The notes: generated by a model from the sequence alone, not told the origin. 64,000 bases of DNA from Chloroflexota bacterium (GCA_013388745.1 JACAER010000013.1:1-64000), one strand, 5' to 3'; shown: positions 25,033 through 33,767, counted from the first letter of the stretch. Numbers and translations are program-made.

Positions 25033-26445
25033 ATGAAATATCACATTTACACCTTTGGCTGCCAGATGAACAGCGCCGACTCGCAGCGCCTCGCTTCCGA
25101 GTTGGAGCGTCTGGGGCATCAGGCGGTCGAAAACCCGGACGACGCCGATATTTTTATCGTCAATACCTGCGTGGTACGGCAGCAGGCCGAAGACAAAGCG
25201 CTGGGGCGGCTGCACCTGCTGCGCGACATCAAGGTACAGCATCCCGACAAAGTCGTCGGCGTCATGGGCTGCATGGTGGGCGTGCGCGACAACCTCGCGC
25301 TGCGCAAAAAGCTGCCCTTTGTCGATGTCTTTATGCCGCCCTCTGAACCTGCGCCGATGGTGGATTTTCTCAAGGCACGGCTGACAGAAGCCGAACTCGT
25401 CGCGCTGGAAACGCGCGAACGTCAGCAGCGTTACGCCGTGCAGGATGAAGACGAAATCCCCTTCGCCGAAGTCTCGGCCTACGAAGAAATCATCCTGCCG
25501 CAGCACGAACGCGGCGCGCTGGTCAGCGCCCATGTGCCCGTTGTCTACGGCTGTTCGCACGCCTGTACCTTCTGCATCATCCCGTTTCGGCGCGGCATCG
25601 AACGCAGCCGCAGCGTGGGCGAGATTGTCGCCCATGTGCGCTCGCTGGCGCTGCAAGGCGTCAAAGAGGTCACTCTGCTCGGACAAATCGTTGACCGCTA
25701 CGTAAAAGACATCCCCGACGGCCCGGATCTTGCAGATTTTCTGCGCACTGTGCATAGTATCGCCGAAGAAACTGGACTGGAGCGCATCCGCTTCCTGACC
25801 AGTCATCCCAATTGGATGACCGACAAGCTGCTGGATACGGTGGCCGAACTGCCGCGCCTGATGCCGCACATCGAAGTCCCGGCGCAGGCCGGCGATGATA
25901 CTGTGTTAGCGAACATGAAGCGCGGCTACAGCGCCGACGACTACCGCCGCCTGATCGCGCGCATCCGCCAGCGTATTCCCAACGTCGCCATTCATACCGA
26001 CATCATTGTCGGCTTTCCCGGCGAAACGCAGGAACAGTTCATGCAGACTTATCGCCTGTTGGAAGAACTCAAGCTGGACAAAGCGCATCTGGCGCGTTAC
26101 AGTCCGCGCCCCAACACGGTCAGCGCGCGCCGCATGGCGGATGATGTGAGCGACGCCGACAAGCACCAACGGCTCGCTATGCTCGAAGACCTTCAGGCGC
26201 GCGTGGTGGGCGAAATCAACCGCCAGTTTCTGGGTCAGACGGTAGAAGTCCTGGTCGAAGACCAGCACAAAGGCAAATGGCGCGGGCGCACGCCGCAAAA
26301 CAAGCTCGTCTTCTTCGAGGACGCGCGCGACTGGCGCGGCAAACTGGCGCAGGTCGAAATTGTCTGGACCGGCCCGTGGAGTATGCAGGGACGCCTGCCC
26401 AGGGCGGAGCACGCCGAACAACCGCTGTTGGTTTTCGCCGGCTGA
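25033..26445 (+). CDS. miaB: tRNA-2-methylthio-N6-dimethylallyladenosine synthase (MiaB-type)
   Basis: Radical SAM methylthiotransferase, 470 aa. Three N-terminal cysteines (C10, C46, C80) bind the auxiliary iron-sulfur cluster, and the radical SAM triad is C174, C178, C181 in GCSHACTFC. A C-terminal TRAM domain follows. It adds a methylthio group to isopentenyl-adenosine 37 of tRNAs. The motif after the triad reads LGQIVDRY where MiaB usually has LGQNVNSY, so the closely related MtaB or RimO are alternatives, but the FGCQMN start and length favour MiaB. Start MKYHIY; a frame extended upstream is in the promoter. Confidence 0.88.
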   Translation: MKYHIYTFGCQMNSADSQRLASELERLGHQAVENPDDADIFIVNTCVVRQQAEDKALGRLHLLRDIKVQHPDKVVGVMGCMVGVRDNLALRKKLPFVDVFMPPSEPAPMVDFLKARLTEAELVALETRERQQRYAVQDEDEIPFAEVSAYEEIILPQHERGALVSAHVPVVYGCSHACTFCIIPFRRGIERSRSVGEIVAHVRSLALQGVKEVTLLGQIVDRYVKDIPDGPDLADFLRTVHSIAEETGLERIRFLTSHPNWMTDKLLDTVAELPRLMPHIEVPAQAGDDTVLANMKRGYSADDYRRLIARIRQRIPNVAIHTDIIVGFPGETQEQFMQTYRLLEELKLDKAHLARYSPRPNTVSARRMADDVSDADKHQRLAMLEDLQARVVGEINRQFLGQTVEVLVEDQHKGKWRGRTPQNKLVFFEDARDWRGKLAQVEIVWTGPWSMQGRLPRAEHAEQPLLVFAG

Positions 26446-26615
26446 GGCGCGCCCCACAGGAGACGCGCCCGGTAAATTCGCGCGCGGTCTGTTTGCGATA
26501 TTTTGTACACTCGCGTTATAATGACTTGCATGTTTATGCAGCTAAAAAGCCTATCTGTCGTATACTACGGACACGTTTGTCTGTTTACGCGCGGCGCACA
26601 TGGATTGGAGGACCG

Positions 26616-27248
26616 ATGCCCATCGAGAGAAGTGGATACTACTATCCCAACAAGTTTGCCCGGCTCACCATCGAGGCATTTGAAGAGATCATGGGGCGGA
26701 ATGGCCTGAACGCCATTTTGAATCTTGCAGGGCTAACGCAGTATTTGTCCGAATATCCCCCTGATAATCTCGAAAAAGGGTTCGATTTCGCCGATTACAC
26801 GGCGCTGATGGTGGCGCTGGAAGACATGTATGGGCCGCGCGGTGGGCGTGGGTTGGCGCTGCGCGCGGGGCGCGCGGTGTTCGCGGGCGGCTTGCGTGCC
26901 TTCGGCGCGCTGGCCGGCGTTGGCGATCTGGCGTTTAAAGTGCTGCCGCTTAACGCCAAACTCAAGATCGGTGTGCCCGCGATGGCCAACATCTTCTCGC
27001 AGTTCTCCGACCAGATTTCCAACGTGTATGAAGAAGGCAGCGACCGCATCATCTACACGATGGAGCGCTGCGCCCTGTGCTGGAAGCGTAAATCGGATAA
27101 ACCTGTCTGCTACATGGGGCAGGGTCTGCTGCAAGAAGGGCTGCGCTGGGTGTCCGGCGGCCATGAGTTCAAAGTCGATATGGGCACCTGCATCGCCAAG
27201 GGCGACGACATGGGACGCTACATCATCTATAAAGAACCCATCAGCTAA
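26616..27248 (+). CDS. V4R-domain protein
   Basis: 210 aa, soluble. The C-terminal half matches the 4-vinyl reductase (V4R) small-ligand-binding domain: ERCALCWKRKSDKPVC and the closing GGHEFKVDMGTCIAKGD with paired cysteines. V4R domains occur in bacteriochlorophyll synthesis (BchJ), in hydrocarbon-sensing regulators and in many archaeal proteins; the cysteines may bind metal. The N-terminal half is helical and not recognised. Start at MPIERSG after GGAGGA. It lies 170 bp after miaB and ends at a strong terminator, so it is a single-gene unit. Function unknown. Confidence 0.75.
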   Translation: MPIERSGYYYPNKFARLTIEAFEEIMGRNGLNAILNLAGLTQYLSEYPPDNLEKGFDFADYTALMVALEDMYGPRGGRGLALRAGRAVFAGGLRAFGALAGVGDLAFKVLPLNAKLKIGVPAMANIFSQFSDQISNVYEEGSDRIIYTMERCALCWKRKSDKPVCYMGQGLLQEGLRWVSGGHEFKVDMGTCIAKGDDMGRYIIYKEPIS

Positions 27249-27275
27249 GTATCATCCCCGTAATTGCGCAAAATG

Positions 27276-27310
27276 AAAACACAGAGCGCGTGTTTGCGTC
27301 TCTGTGTTTT
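27276..27310. terminator. Rho-independent terminator after the V4R gene
   Basis: AAAACACAGAG (27276-27286) and CTCTGTGTTTT (27300-27310) form a perfect 11-bp stem with a 13-base loop, followed by further T residues. The A-run on the left allows it to work in both directions. Confidence 0.75.
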
Positions 27311-27395
27311 TCTTTCGCTCTGTTCCTTATGCGCCGCTCTCTGGCCTTGCGTTATACTGGTTAGATCCCAGCAAAGTTGTTATGGAGTGGCATTC

Positions 27396-28394
27396 ATGCG
27401 TTCTGTTTTGAGCGGCATCCTGACCGGCGCTGTCCTCGTTCTGGCGATCTCCTGGTTTTACATGAACATCCCCGCTGGCGATTTCGGCATCTTGGTGCAA
27501 GCAGTTTGGAACGCCGAACTGCGCCAGTACCCTGTCCACCTCTGGTCACTGGTGGCGAGCGCTATGCTGCTGCTAGGGGCATTGGTCGCGCTTCCCGTTA
27601 CCGCTTTCGGCAATCTCAAGAACACTGGCGACAAAGAAAGTAATTGGATTGCCTTGTTTTGGTTCATCCCCGGCCTCATTATTGGCATTCCGGCAGGCGC
27701 ATATGCCGTAAACAACCGCTTTTTTAGCGGTATTTTGGCCTTTCTGAGCGATGTCCCCGCTCTGGGAGTGATTGTTTTCTTGGTGGCGACCATTGGGGCG
27801 GCTTTTGCCGGTGGGGTTATCGGTGCTTTCGCCCTGTTGATCTCGGAGGAAAGCAACAAAGAGAAACAGATCGACACGATCGATTCGCGCGCGGTTACGA
27901 GTATGAGTGTCACTACTGTCGTCCTGATGGTCGTGTGGTTCCTTGTACGTCCGCCTGTGACCACAGAACTGACCATCGAGCAGCGTATCGCCCAGCTCGA
28001 AGGGACGATTGTCGCGCAGGAAAGCCTTGCCACACAAGCTGTCATCATTACAGCTACCGCCGCCGCCATACGTACACGTCAGGCCGATCTCGCTGCAACC
28101 TATGATGCGCTTTCGACCCGCGCCGCCAACGCCGCCCTGCCGACTCCAGCGCCGCCGGCCAGCGCCACGCCAGCGTCAGTGTCTCCCACCACCGCGCCCA
28201 CCAGTGATAACATTGCGCTCACGATTGTGGCGCTCAATGCGACGATGGCCGCTTCTGGCGATAGCGCGGTGATTTTCACCCCAACAGCATCGGGCAATAT
28301 CATCGCCGACAACTCGTTTCAGTTTATGGTCACCACTCTTATCAGTATAGTTAGCCTCGTTCTCGCCTACATGGGAATTCGGCAGCGGCGCTGA
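27396..28394 (+). CDS. Multi-pass membrane protein of unknown function
   Basis: 332 aa. At least four hydrophobic segments in the first half (for example RSVLSGILTGAVLVLAISWF and LGVIVFLVATIGAAFAGGVI), then a charged, possibly coiled-coil stretch (TIEQRIAQLEGTIVAQESL), an Ala/Pro/Thr/Ser-rich linker and a last membrane helix (FMVTTLISIVSLVLAYMG). No family recognised. Start at MRSVLSG, with TGGAGTGG upstream and a TATACT box at 27353-27358; an upstream extension would run through the terminator. Followed after 89 bp by a lipoprotein gene with its own promoter. Confidence 0.75.
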   Translation: MRSVLSGILTGAVLVLAISWFYMNIPAGDFGILVQAVWNAELRQYPVHLWSLVASAMLLLGALVALPVTAFGNLKNTGDKESNWIALFWFIPGLIIGIPAGAYAVNNRFFSGILAFLSDVPALGVIVFLVATIGAAFAGGVIGAFALLISEESNKEKQIDTIDSRAVTSMSVTTVVLMVVWFLVRPPVTTELTIEQRIAQLEGTIVAQESLATQAVIITATAAAIRTRQADLAATYDALSTRAANAALPTPAPPASATPASVSPTTAPTSDNIALTIVALNATMAASGDSAVIFTPTASGNIIADNSFQFMVTTLISIVSLVLAYMGIRQRR

Positions 28395-28413
28395 GTCAGT
28401 GGCCGCGCGGTGG

Positions 28414-28442
28414 TTGTCGCAGGAACTCGGCGCTGTTAAAAT
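28414..28442 (+). promoter_or_regulatory. Promoter of the SH3/CARDB lipoprotein gene
   Basis: TTGTCG (28414-28419), a 17-bp spacer, and TAAAAT (28437-28442). The same -35 hexamer and spacing precede the gene at 40781. Confidence 0.5.
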
Positions 28443-28483
28443 GCGTCTATTGTTATGCAAAGGAAACTCTTAAGGACTAACCC

Positions 28484-29650
28484 ATGCGTACTCGTATCGC
28501 ATTTTCTGTGTTCATGCTGCTGTGGGTGCTGGCCGCCTGTAATCTGGCCGGCGAGCCGCCCACACAGCCGCCTTCACAAATCACGCCGCCCAGCAACAGC
28601 CGCCCGCAAATCACTATCGTCTCTGTCACGCCCGGCCAGAACGTCGCCGTCAACACACAGGTCATCGTCACGGCGCAAATTCTGGATGATGTGGGCGTCA
28701 CGCGCGTGCAGATGACGGCCAATGGCCGCGTCGTCAAAACCGTATCTTCGACCACTGCCACCGGCGACACCAACCGCAGCGTGCAGCTTGATTTCACGCC
28801 CAGCAGCATCGGCGTCATCACGCTGCAAGTCGTGGCTTCGCGCCTCGACGGCACACAAAGCGACCCGGCCGGAGTGCAGATCACCGTCGGCAGCGTGCCC
28901 ACCAACACCCCGCTGCCCGGCGGCGGCAGCACCGGCGGCGGCCAACCCGCGCCCAATCCGTGCCTTAACATCAGCGCCACCACCTGTACGGCCTGCGTCA
29001 GCAACGCGGCGGGCGCCAATCTGCGCCCGGCGCCCAGCACGCAAACCACGCCGATTCGCGTGCTGCCGAGTGGTTCGCTGCTGCCAATCGTCGGGCGCAC
29101 CAGCGATAATCAGTGGTGGCAGGTGCGCGACGGCACCTCCAACGTCTGGTTGAGCGATGTCGTCATCGACACCCTGGGCGTCTGCACCAACATCCCGATT
29201 GTCGCCAATTCCGGCCTGCCCACCGCAACCGCGATCATCATCCCCAGTTCGACGCCGGTTATCGCCACCGCCACCTTCACTGTCGCGCCGCCGACAGCCA
29301 CGCGCGCGCTGCCCGATCTGGTCGTGCCGCAGATCACCGGCGAACTCGCGCCCTCGCTGGGCGGAGGCTCAAGCGTGTCGGTCACGTACACCATCGTCAT
29401 CACCAACACCGGACTCGGCGCCAGCGGCTCGTTCACCAGCAATCTCGTCGTCCAGCCCGGCAATCGCACCATTGATCTGGGCGTGATTTCTTCGCTGGGG
29501 CCGGGCGAAAGCATCACCCTGCCCACCACGCTCAGTTTCACCGCAGCCGGCAGCTACACGCTCACCGCGCGCGCCGACAGCGGCTCGACTGTCACCGAAA
29601 GCTTCGAGGCCAACAACACCAACACCATCGTCGTCACCGTCAGCTCGTAA
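28484..29650 (+). CDS. Lipoprotein with Ig-like, SH3b and CARDB domains
   Basis: 388 aa, exported and lipid-anchored: signal peptide ending in the lipobox VLAACN. In order: a Pro-rich linker, an Ig-like domain (about residues 38-140, with QTTVIVTAQ-style strands), a Gly/Pro linker, a bacterial SH3 domain (GANLRPAPSTQTTPIRVLPS), a Thr-rich linker, and a C-terminal CARDB-type adhesion domain (LPDLVVPQITGELAPS onward). SH3b domains often bind cell-wall or surface polymers. AAGGA lies seven bases before the start. Its role on the surface is not known. Confidence 0.82.
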   Translation: MRTRIAFSVFMLLWVLAACNLAGEPPTQPPSQITPPSNSRPQITIVSVTPGQNVAVNTQVIVTAQILDDVGVTRVQMTANGRVVKTVSSTTATGDTNRSVQLDFTPSSIGVITLQVVASRLDGTQSDPAGVQITVGSVPTNTPLPGGGSTGGGQPAPNPCLNISATTCTACVSNAAGANLRPAPSTQTTPIRVLPSGSLLPIVGRTSDNQWWQVRDGTSNVWLSDVVIDTLGVCTNIPIVANSGLPTATAIIIPSSTPVIATATFTVAPPTATRALPDLVVPQITGELAPSLGGGSSVSVTYTIVITNTGLGASGSFTSNLVVQPGNRTIDLGVISSLGPGESITLPTTLSFTAAGSYTLTARADSGSTVTESFEANNTNTIVVTVSS

Positions 29651-29663
29651 ACGCATAACAGCG

Positions 29664-29702
29664 AAAATCCCCACACTGGTTTCGCCAGATGTGGGGATTT
29701 TT
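29664..29702. terminator. Strong bidirectional terminator
   Basis: AAAATCCCCACA (29664-29675) pairs with TGTGGGGATTTT (29690-29701), and an inner CTGG/CCAG stem extends it to the loop. T-run on the right, A-run on the left. It serves the convergent genes ending at 29650 and 29753. Confidence 0.85.
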
Positions 29703-29752
29703 GTTCGCCAGATGCAGCGCAGACGCGCATTTCGATTGCATCCCTGCCGGCC

Positions 29753-30682
29753 TCAGGCTGCCATGAGCGCCTCGCACGCCGTCTTGAGCTTGTGCAGCAG
29801 CGCAGCGGTTTCCTCGAACTCCGCCTCGCCCAGACACGACCAACCAGCGTAAAAATAATCGTCGGTCAGTTGTTCGACCTTTTGCCGCGCCGTCAGTCCC
29901 GCCTCGCTCGGCACATAACCGCCGTCTGTGGCGTGGACCCAACCGCGCGCCGCCAGCACATGCAGCGCTTCGGCGTATTCGCAGCGCGCATGACCGCGAT
30001 AGGCTAACTGATCGTATAAGGCCTCGGCTGTGCGCGTGCCCGCGCAAACGTAAGCGAACGCCTCCCACACATACCCCGCCACACGATGCGGCAAAAACGC
30101 CGCCAGATGCGCGTCATCACGATAGGCATTCAAGTCTGAAAAATGGTGAAACAGCTTATGCACTGCCGGGGCAGCGCTGCCCGGCGCGCGCCGCCGCGAA
30201 TAACGCAGCGACCAGTTTTTGGGCGGTTCGGGGCAGTTCAGGCTGCTTTCGATCACCCGTCGCAGCAAGCTTTCCAGGCGTTCGATTTCGGCGCGGGGCA
30301 GCGGCGTAAAGTCGGCGAGCAGCGTGCGTGTGCGTTCACGAGTGGCGGCGATCACGGCGCGTCCGGCGGCGGTCAGGCTGTATTCGTCGCCAACCACGTC
30401 CAGCCACTTTTCCGACGCCATCAGTTCCAGCAGCGCCTGCATCAGCCGCTGGTTGGCATACACATGGCGCACACGCAGCTTGTCTACCGTCAGCGCTTCC
30501 GGGTCAAATTCCGCCGCCTGCACCAGAAACCATCCGGGACTTTCGGCGTAACCACGCCGCACTTGCAGCAGCAGCGGCGGCTCGAAGGGCGGCAGCCCCT
30601 GCTTCTGCCGCGCCGCCAGCGCCGCACCGTAGAGCGCTGCCTGGGTTTCCTGGGTCAGATTGTATAATTTCGCGTCTTTCAT
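29753..30682 (-). CDS. Winged-helix-like protein, SCO6745/SalK-like C-terminus
   Basis: 309 aa, soluble. The pattern of the second half (DDAHLAAFLPHRVAGY, ALHVLAARGWVHATDGG, GLTARQKVEQLTDDYFYAG) resembles the SCO6745/SalK group of winged-helix-like proteins, with a further helical repeat in the first half (VVGDEYSLTAAGRAVIAATR). This match is by eye and weak. GAAAGGGG lies upstream of the start. The gene stands alone between terminators, with no functional neighbour. No DNA-binding claim is made. Confidence 0.6.
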   Translation of the reverse strand: MKDAKLYNLTQETQAALYGAALAARQKQGLPPFEPPLLLQVRRGYAESPGWFLVQAAEFDPEALTVDKLRVRHVYANQRLMQALLELMASEKWLDVVGDEYSLTAAGRAVIAATRERTRTLLADFTPLPRAEIERLESLLRRVIESSLNCPEPPKNWSLRYSRRRAPGSAAPAVHKLFHHFSDLNAYRDDAHLAAFLPHRVAGYVWEAFAYVCAGTRTAEALYDQLAYRGHARCEYAEALHVLAARGWVHATDGGYVPSEAGLTARQKVEQLTDDYFYAGWSCLGEAEFEETAALLHKLKTACEALMAA

Positions 30683-30829
30683 GCCGTTCTCGCCCCTTTC
30701 ATTTACCGATTATAGCCAGCCTCAGGCACGCTTTTGCTGCCAGATTAAGGGGCTGAAACCCGTTGAGTCAGTGTTGTTATAGCGCCAAATCGGGGTATTA
30801 TAAGATCAGGGAGCGCAAGGAGAAATTTC

Positions 30830-31072
30830 ATGGCAAAAGAACCCACTGTCGAAGTTTGTCAGGTACGCATCAAAAAAGATGGCCACGTGCTGCGTGTGAT
30901 TCGCGGCAGCAAAGCGCTCGACCATTACAATGGCATGAGTTTTGCCGATCTGAAAGTGAAGTTTGAGGCCGAAGGCTGGCAGGAAATCAACCGCTGGGAT
31001 ATTGTCAGCGCGCCTGACGAAATGCAGATCACCTTCAGCCGTCACAAAGGCGGCCACGACGACAGCCAATAA
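30830..31072 (+). CDS. Small hypothetical protein
   Basis: 80 aa, soluble, no signal peptide and no recognised domain; the N-terminus (VEVCQVRIKKDGHVLRVIR) looks like a beta hairpin, the rest is mixed. A good ribosome binding site (AAGGAG) and a TATTAT box near 30796 support that it is real. It ends 102 bp before a convergent gene, with a shared terminator. Function unknown. Confidence 0.7.
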   Translation: MAKEPTVEVCQVRIKKDGHVLRVIRGSKALDHYNGMSFADLKVKFEAEGWQEINRWDIVSAPDEMQITFSRHKGGHDDSQ

Positions 31073-31128
31073 CCTGCTTGCGCGCCTTTACCGTTTCCCG
31101 CTACAGCACTCCCCTTCTCGACATCAAA

Positions 31129-31155
31129 AAACCCCTTTCCGCCGGAGAGGGGTTT
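31129..31155. terminator. Bidirectional terminator
   Basis: AAACCCCTTTCC (31129-31140) and GGAGAGGGGTTT (31144-31155) form a 12-bp stem with one G-T pair and a three-base loop, with A-rich and T-rich flanks. It separates the convergent genes ending at 31072 and 31175. Confidence 0.85.
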
Positions 31156-31174
31156 GTGAGTGTCGTTTTTCTTC

Positions 31175-32485
31175 TCAGGGCGTCGGCCAGGGCGTTAGCG
31201 TCGGGGTTTGGGCGAGCGCGGTGCTGGTGCCGGCCATGTCCGCCTGTGCTTGCGAGATGACCACCTCGCCAAATCCGCGCACCACCGAAACCCATGTCCG
31301 TCCGGGGTGCAGCATGATCGGCGTTTCGTCGCCATAGATCAGCAGCAGCGCGTCGCCGGGCTGATCGCTGCGCCGCCGCCAGTAGCCCTCGTAGACCTGC
31401 CCGCCGCGAAAGACCAGCGCGAACCCCTGCCCTTCCAGGCGGATGTCCAGCGAGGCGGTGCGGCTTTCCGGCTCGAACAAATCCGGGCGATCGGCGTGTT
31501 CCACCTGAATCACGACCAGATTATCCGCCCACAACTGCTGCCCATCGGCGGCGTCAAAATGCGCTACGCCGTCGGTATAGCGCAGGTAGTGCCCGGTCGC
31601 CGCGTCATACTGCCAGCGCGCGTCGGTCTGCCCGTACCAATCGAGGAAAATGTCGGTCGCCGGCTGCCCGTTGGCGTCGGGAATATCGGAGAAGGCGAAG
31701 CCGCGCGCCGGGTAGCCGGTGTTGACGTTGTAGGTCGTCGCGCGCGCCCAGAGCAGCGCTGTATCCAGATACAGCGTATGCTCAAACGCTAAGCCGTCCT
31801 GCGGGAAACGGCAGAAACCGGCTTCTTCGCAATTGTCGCCGAAGGCCGGGCTGATGGCCTGCCAGCGCCATTCCGACTCGCGGATCAGGTTCAGCACCGG
31901 GTCGCTCGCGCCAGAAAAGGCCAGCAGGGACTGATACATCGGCACCAGATTCAAGTCCACCAGGCGCGCGCTGCGCACCGGCCCGACATGCGCTGGCGTC
32001 TGGCTGCGGAAGATGGCCGCGAAGCGCGTCACGCCGCCTTCGGTTTCATACTCATAGACAATATCCGCCGCGTTGACGCCGCTCTGCGGGCGCACCAGCG
32101 GTGGGTAATTGGAAATTTTGACGATCAGATTACGCCGCGCCTGCGCTTCGTCGCTGGGGAAGGGCAGCCCGGTCAGTGAATTGACGCCTTCGGGATAAAA
32201 GAACGGCCCGTTGGGAGTCGGGGTCGGCGTAGGGGTATTCGTGGGCGTGGGTGTATTGGTCGGCGTATAAGTCGCTGTAGCGGTCGCTGTAGCGGTCGCG
32301 GTGGCCGTCGCTGTCAGCGTGGGGGTGGCGCTTGGCCCGGCGGGGGTATTCGTCGCGAACACCAGGGGCGTAGGCACCAGCGTATTGGTCGGCGGCAGAG
32401 TCACCTGGAAGCGCTGCGCTGCATCCACAGCGGGCACGCTCAGCGCCACCAGCGCCAGCAGCAGGAAAGGAAGCACTCGACGCAT
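31175..32485 (-). CDS. Exported DUF3048-domain protein
   Basis: 436 aa. Signal peptide (MRRVLPFLLLALVALSVPAVD), then a Thr/Pro/Ala-rich linker of about 60 residues, then the two DUF3048 modules: LTGLPFPSDEAQARRNLIVK, RPQSGVNAADIVYEYETEGG and PVRSARLVDLNLVPMYQS in the first, and the C-terminal FRGGQVYEGYWRR, MLHPGRTWVSVV. It belongs to the YerB family of extracytoplasmic proteins of unknown function. The linker is encoded by 12-bp tandem repeats (32269-32318). Single-gene unit. Confidence 0.9.
   Translation of the reverse strand: MRRVLPFLLLALVALSVPAVDAAQRFQVTLPPTNTLVPTPLVFATNTPAGPSATPTLTATATATATATATATYTPTNTPTPTNTPTPTPTPNGPFFYPEGVNSLTGLPFPSDEAQARRNLIVKISNYPPLVRPQSGVNAADIVYEYETEGGVTRFAAIFRSQTPAHVGPVRSARLVDLNLVPMYQSLLAFSGASDPVLNLIRESEWRWQAISPAFGDNCEEAGFCRFPQDGLAFEHTLYLDTALLWARATTYNVNTGYPARGFAFSDIPDANGQPATDIFLDWYGQTDARWQYDAATGHYLRYTDGVAHFDAADGQQLWADNLVVIQVEHADRPDLFEPESRTASLDIRLEGQGFALVFRGGQVYEGYWRRRSDQPGDALLLIYGDETPIMLHPGRTWVSVVRGFGEVVISQAQADMAGTSTALAQTPTLTPWPTP
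32269..32318. repeat. 12-bp tandem repeat in the linker of the DUF3048 gene
   Basis: Repeats of GTCGCTGTAGCG and close variants, four units, in phase with the reading frame and encoding an Ala-Thr run. Length changes here would stay in frame and change linker length. Confidence 0.6.
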
Positions 32486-32555
32486 GTCGTATAGAACCTC
32501 GACTATGTAAACGGCGACAGTATACGACTACGCGCTGCCCTTGCACAGGGTTACT

Positions 32556-33521
32556 TCAGGGCGCCGCCAGCGCCCACACCGGGCTAAACTCGTGCCGCTC
32601 GCTGCGCGTCACATTCGTCAGCGTCACGCCATCCCACACATAAATCTCGGCGTTGCCATCGCGCTCAGATCGGAATGCCAACCGTCCATCTGCGCTCCAC
32701 GCCGGTTGAAAGTCGCCCCCGCGATGATTCGACACATTGACCAGCGCTGCGCCATCCCACACATAAACCTCGGCGTTGCCGTCGCGCCAGGACACAAAAG
32801 CCAGCCGTCCGTCCGCGCTCCAGGTCGGCAGCGCATCTTGCAGTTCATGCTGCGAGACATTGCTGAGCGCCGCGCCATCCCAGACATAAATCTCGCTGCT
32901 GCCGAGGCGTTCGCTCTCGAACGCCAGGCGTCCATCCGCACTCCACGCCGGCGCGCCATCGCGCGCCCAATGCTGCGAAATATTGACCAGCGTGCCCTGG
33001 TCCCAGACATAAATCTCGGCGTTGCCGTCGCGATGCGACACGAACGCCAGCCGCCCATCCGCGTTCCACGCGGGATAAAAATCATCTGCTGTGTGCTGCG
33101 ACACGTTGGTCAGCGCCGCGCCATCCCAGACATAAATCTCGCGGTTGCCGTCGCGATACGACACGAACGCCAGCCGCCCATCCGCGTTCCAGGCCGGTTC
33201 ACCGTCCTCGTCCCCGTCCTGCGAAATATTGACCGGACCATCCGCCGTCTGGATATAAATCTCACGATTGCCATCGCGCTCGTCAACAAATGTCAGCCCC
33301 GCGCCCCACACCGGCGCGCTGAAACGCCCCGGACTGTTGGTGATCGTCACTTCAATCCCCAATGCCACGTCGATCATGTCGATTTCTGGCGGCTCATCGT
33401 GCGCGTAAAACACCAGCATATCATGCGGAAACAGACTGCCGAATGTGCTCGCCATCCAGATTAACCCAGCGCAAAGCACAGGCAGCAGCCAAAAAATGTG
33501 CCGCAGCCATTTCATCGTCAT
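32556..33521 (-). CDS. Membrane-anchored beta-propeller protein with near-identical repeats
   Basis: 321 aa. An N-terminal membrane segment (LRHIFWLLPVLCAGLIWMAS) is followed by about six copies of a 41-residue blade with the core AFVSYRDGNREIYVWDGAAL. The blades are alike at the DNA level too, with a repeat distance near 123 bp, which points to recent expansion or gene conversion. TolB/PD40-like fold, outside the cytoplasm, probably for binding. Start at MTMKWLRH after AAAGG. Divergent from the LmbE gene. Ligand unknown. Confidence 0.85.
   Translation of the reverse strand: MTMKWLRHIFWLLPVLCAGLIWMASTFGSLFPHDMLVFYAHDEPPEIDMIDVALGIEVTITNSPGRFSAPVWGAGLTFVDERDGNREIYIQTADGPVNISQDGDEDGEPAWNADGRLAFVSYRDGNREIYVWDGAALTNVSQHTADDFYPAWNADGRLAFVSHRDGNAEIYVWDQGTLVNISQHWARDGAPAWSADGRLAFESERLGSSEIYVWDGAALSNVSQHELQDALPTWSADGRLAFVSWRDGNAEVYVWDGAALVNVSNHRGGDFQPAWSADGRLAFRSERDGNAEIYVWDGVTLTNVTRSERHEFSPVWALAAP
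32628..33260. repeat. Tandem repeats of about 123 bp coding for propeller blades
   Basis: The segment GCCATCCCACACATAAA and variants recur at about 32628, 32751, 32874, 32994, 33120 and 33240 on the plus strand. Units are coding and in frame, so this is an intragenic repeat and not a CRISPR array. Confidence 0.75.
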
Positions 33522-33767
33522 AAACACCTTTCTGCACAGTCGCGCAGTGTGTCCCCGACAGCCTGGCATTTTCATTTAACATATTATAACTTTTATTTAA
33601 TTATTTTGTAAAATAAATTTAACATTATGCTGCACCGCGGCGGGTCAGCGTCGGCTGAGCAGCGTTCACGTTCTGACCCAGGGCACATGCGGCGCGCAGC
33701 CGTTTCTATTCAAAACAAGTGGCACGCCGTATAATGGTTGTGGTTGGTACATACTTGGGAGTCCCTC
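33522..33767. promoter_or_regulatory. Divergent intergenic region with very AT-rich core
   Basis: Between the beta-propeller gene and the LmbE gene. About 33570-33630 is almost pure A/T in a GC-rich genome and includes the palindrome TTATTTT-GT-AAAATAA (33601-33616). A TATAAT box at 33730-33735 lies about 33 bp before the LmbE start. No gene seen. Confidence 0.5.

Noticed and set aside
32628..33260. Regular repeats that might suggest a CRISPR array
   Set aside because: The period is about 123 bp, the sequence is a single coding frame, and the repeat encodes propeller blades. No short identical repeats with unique spacers.
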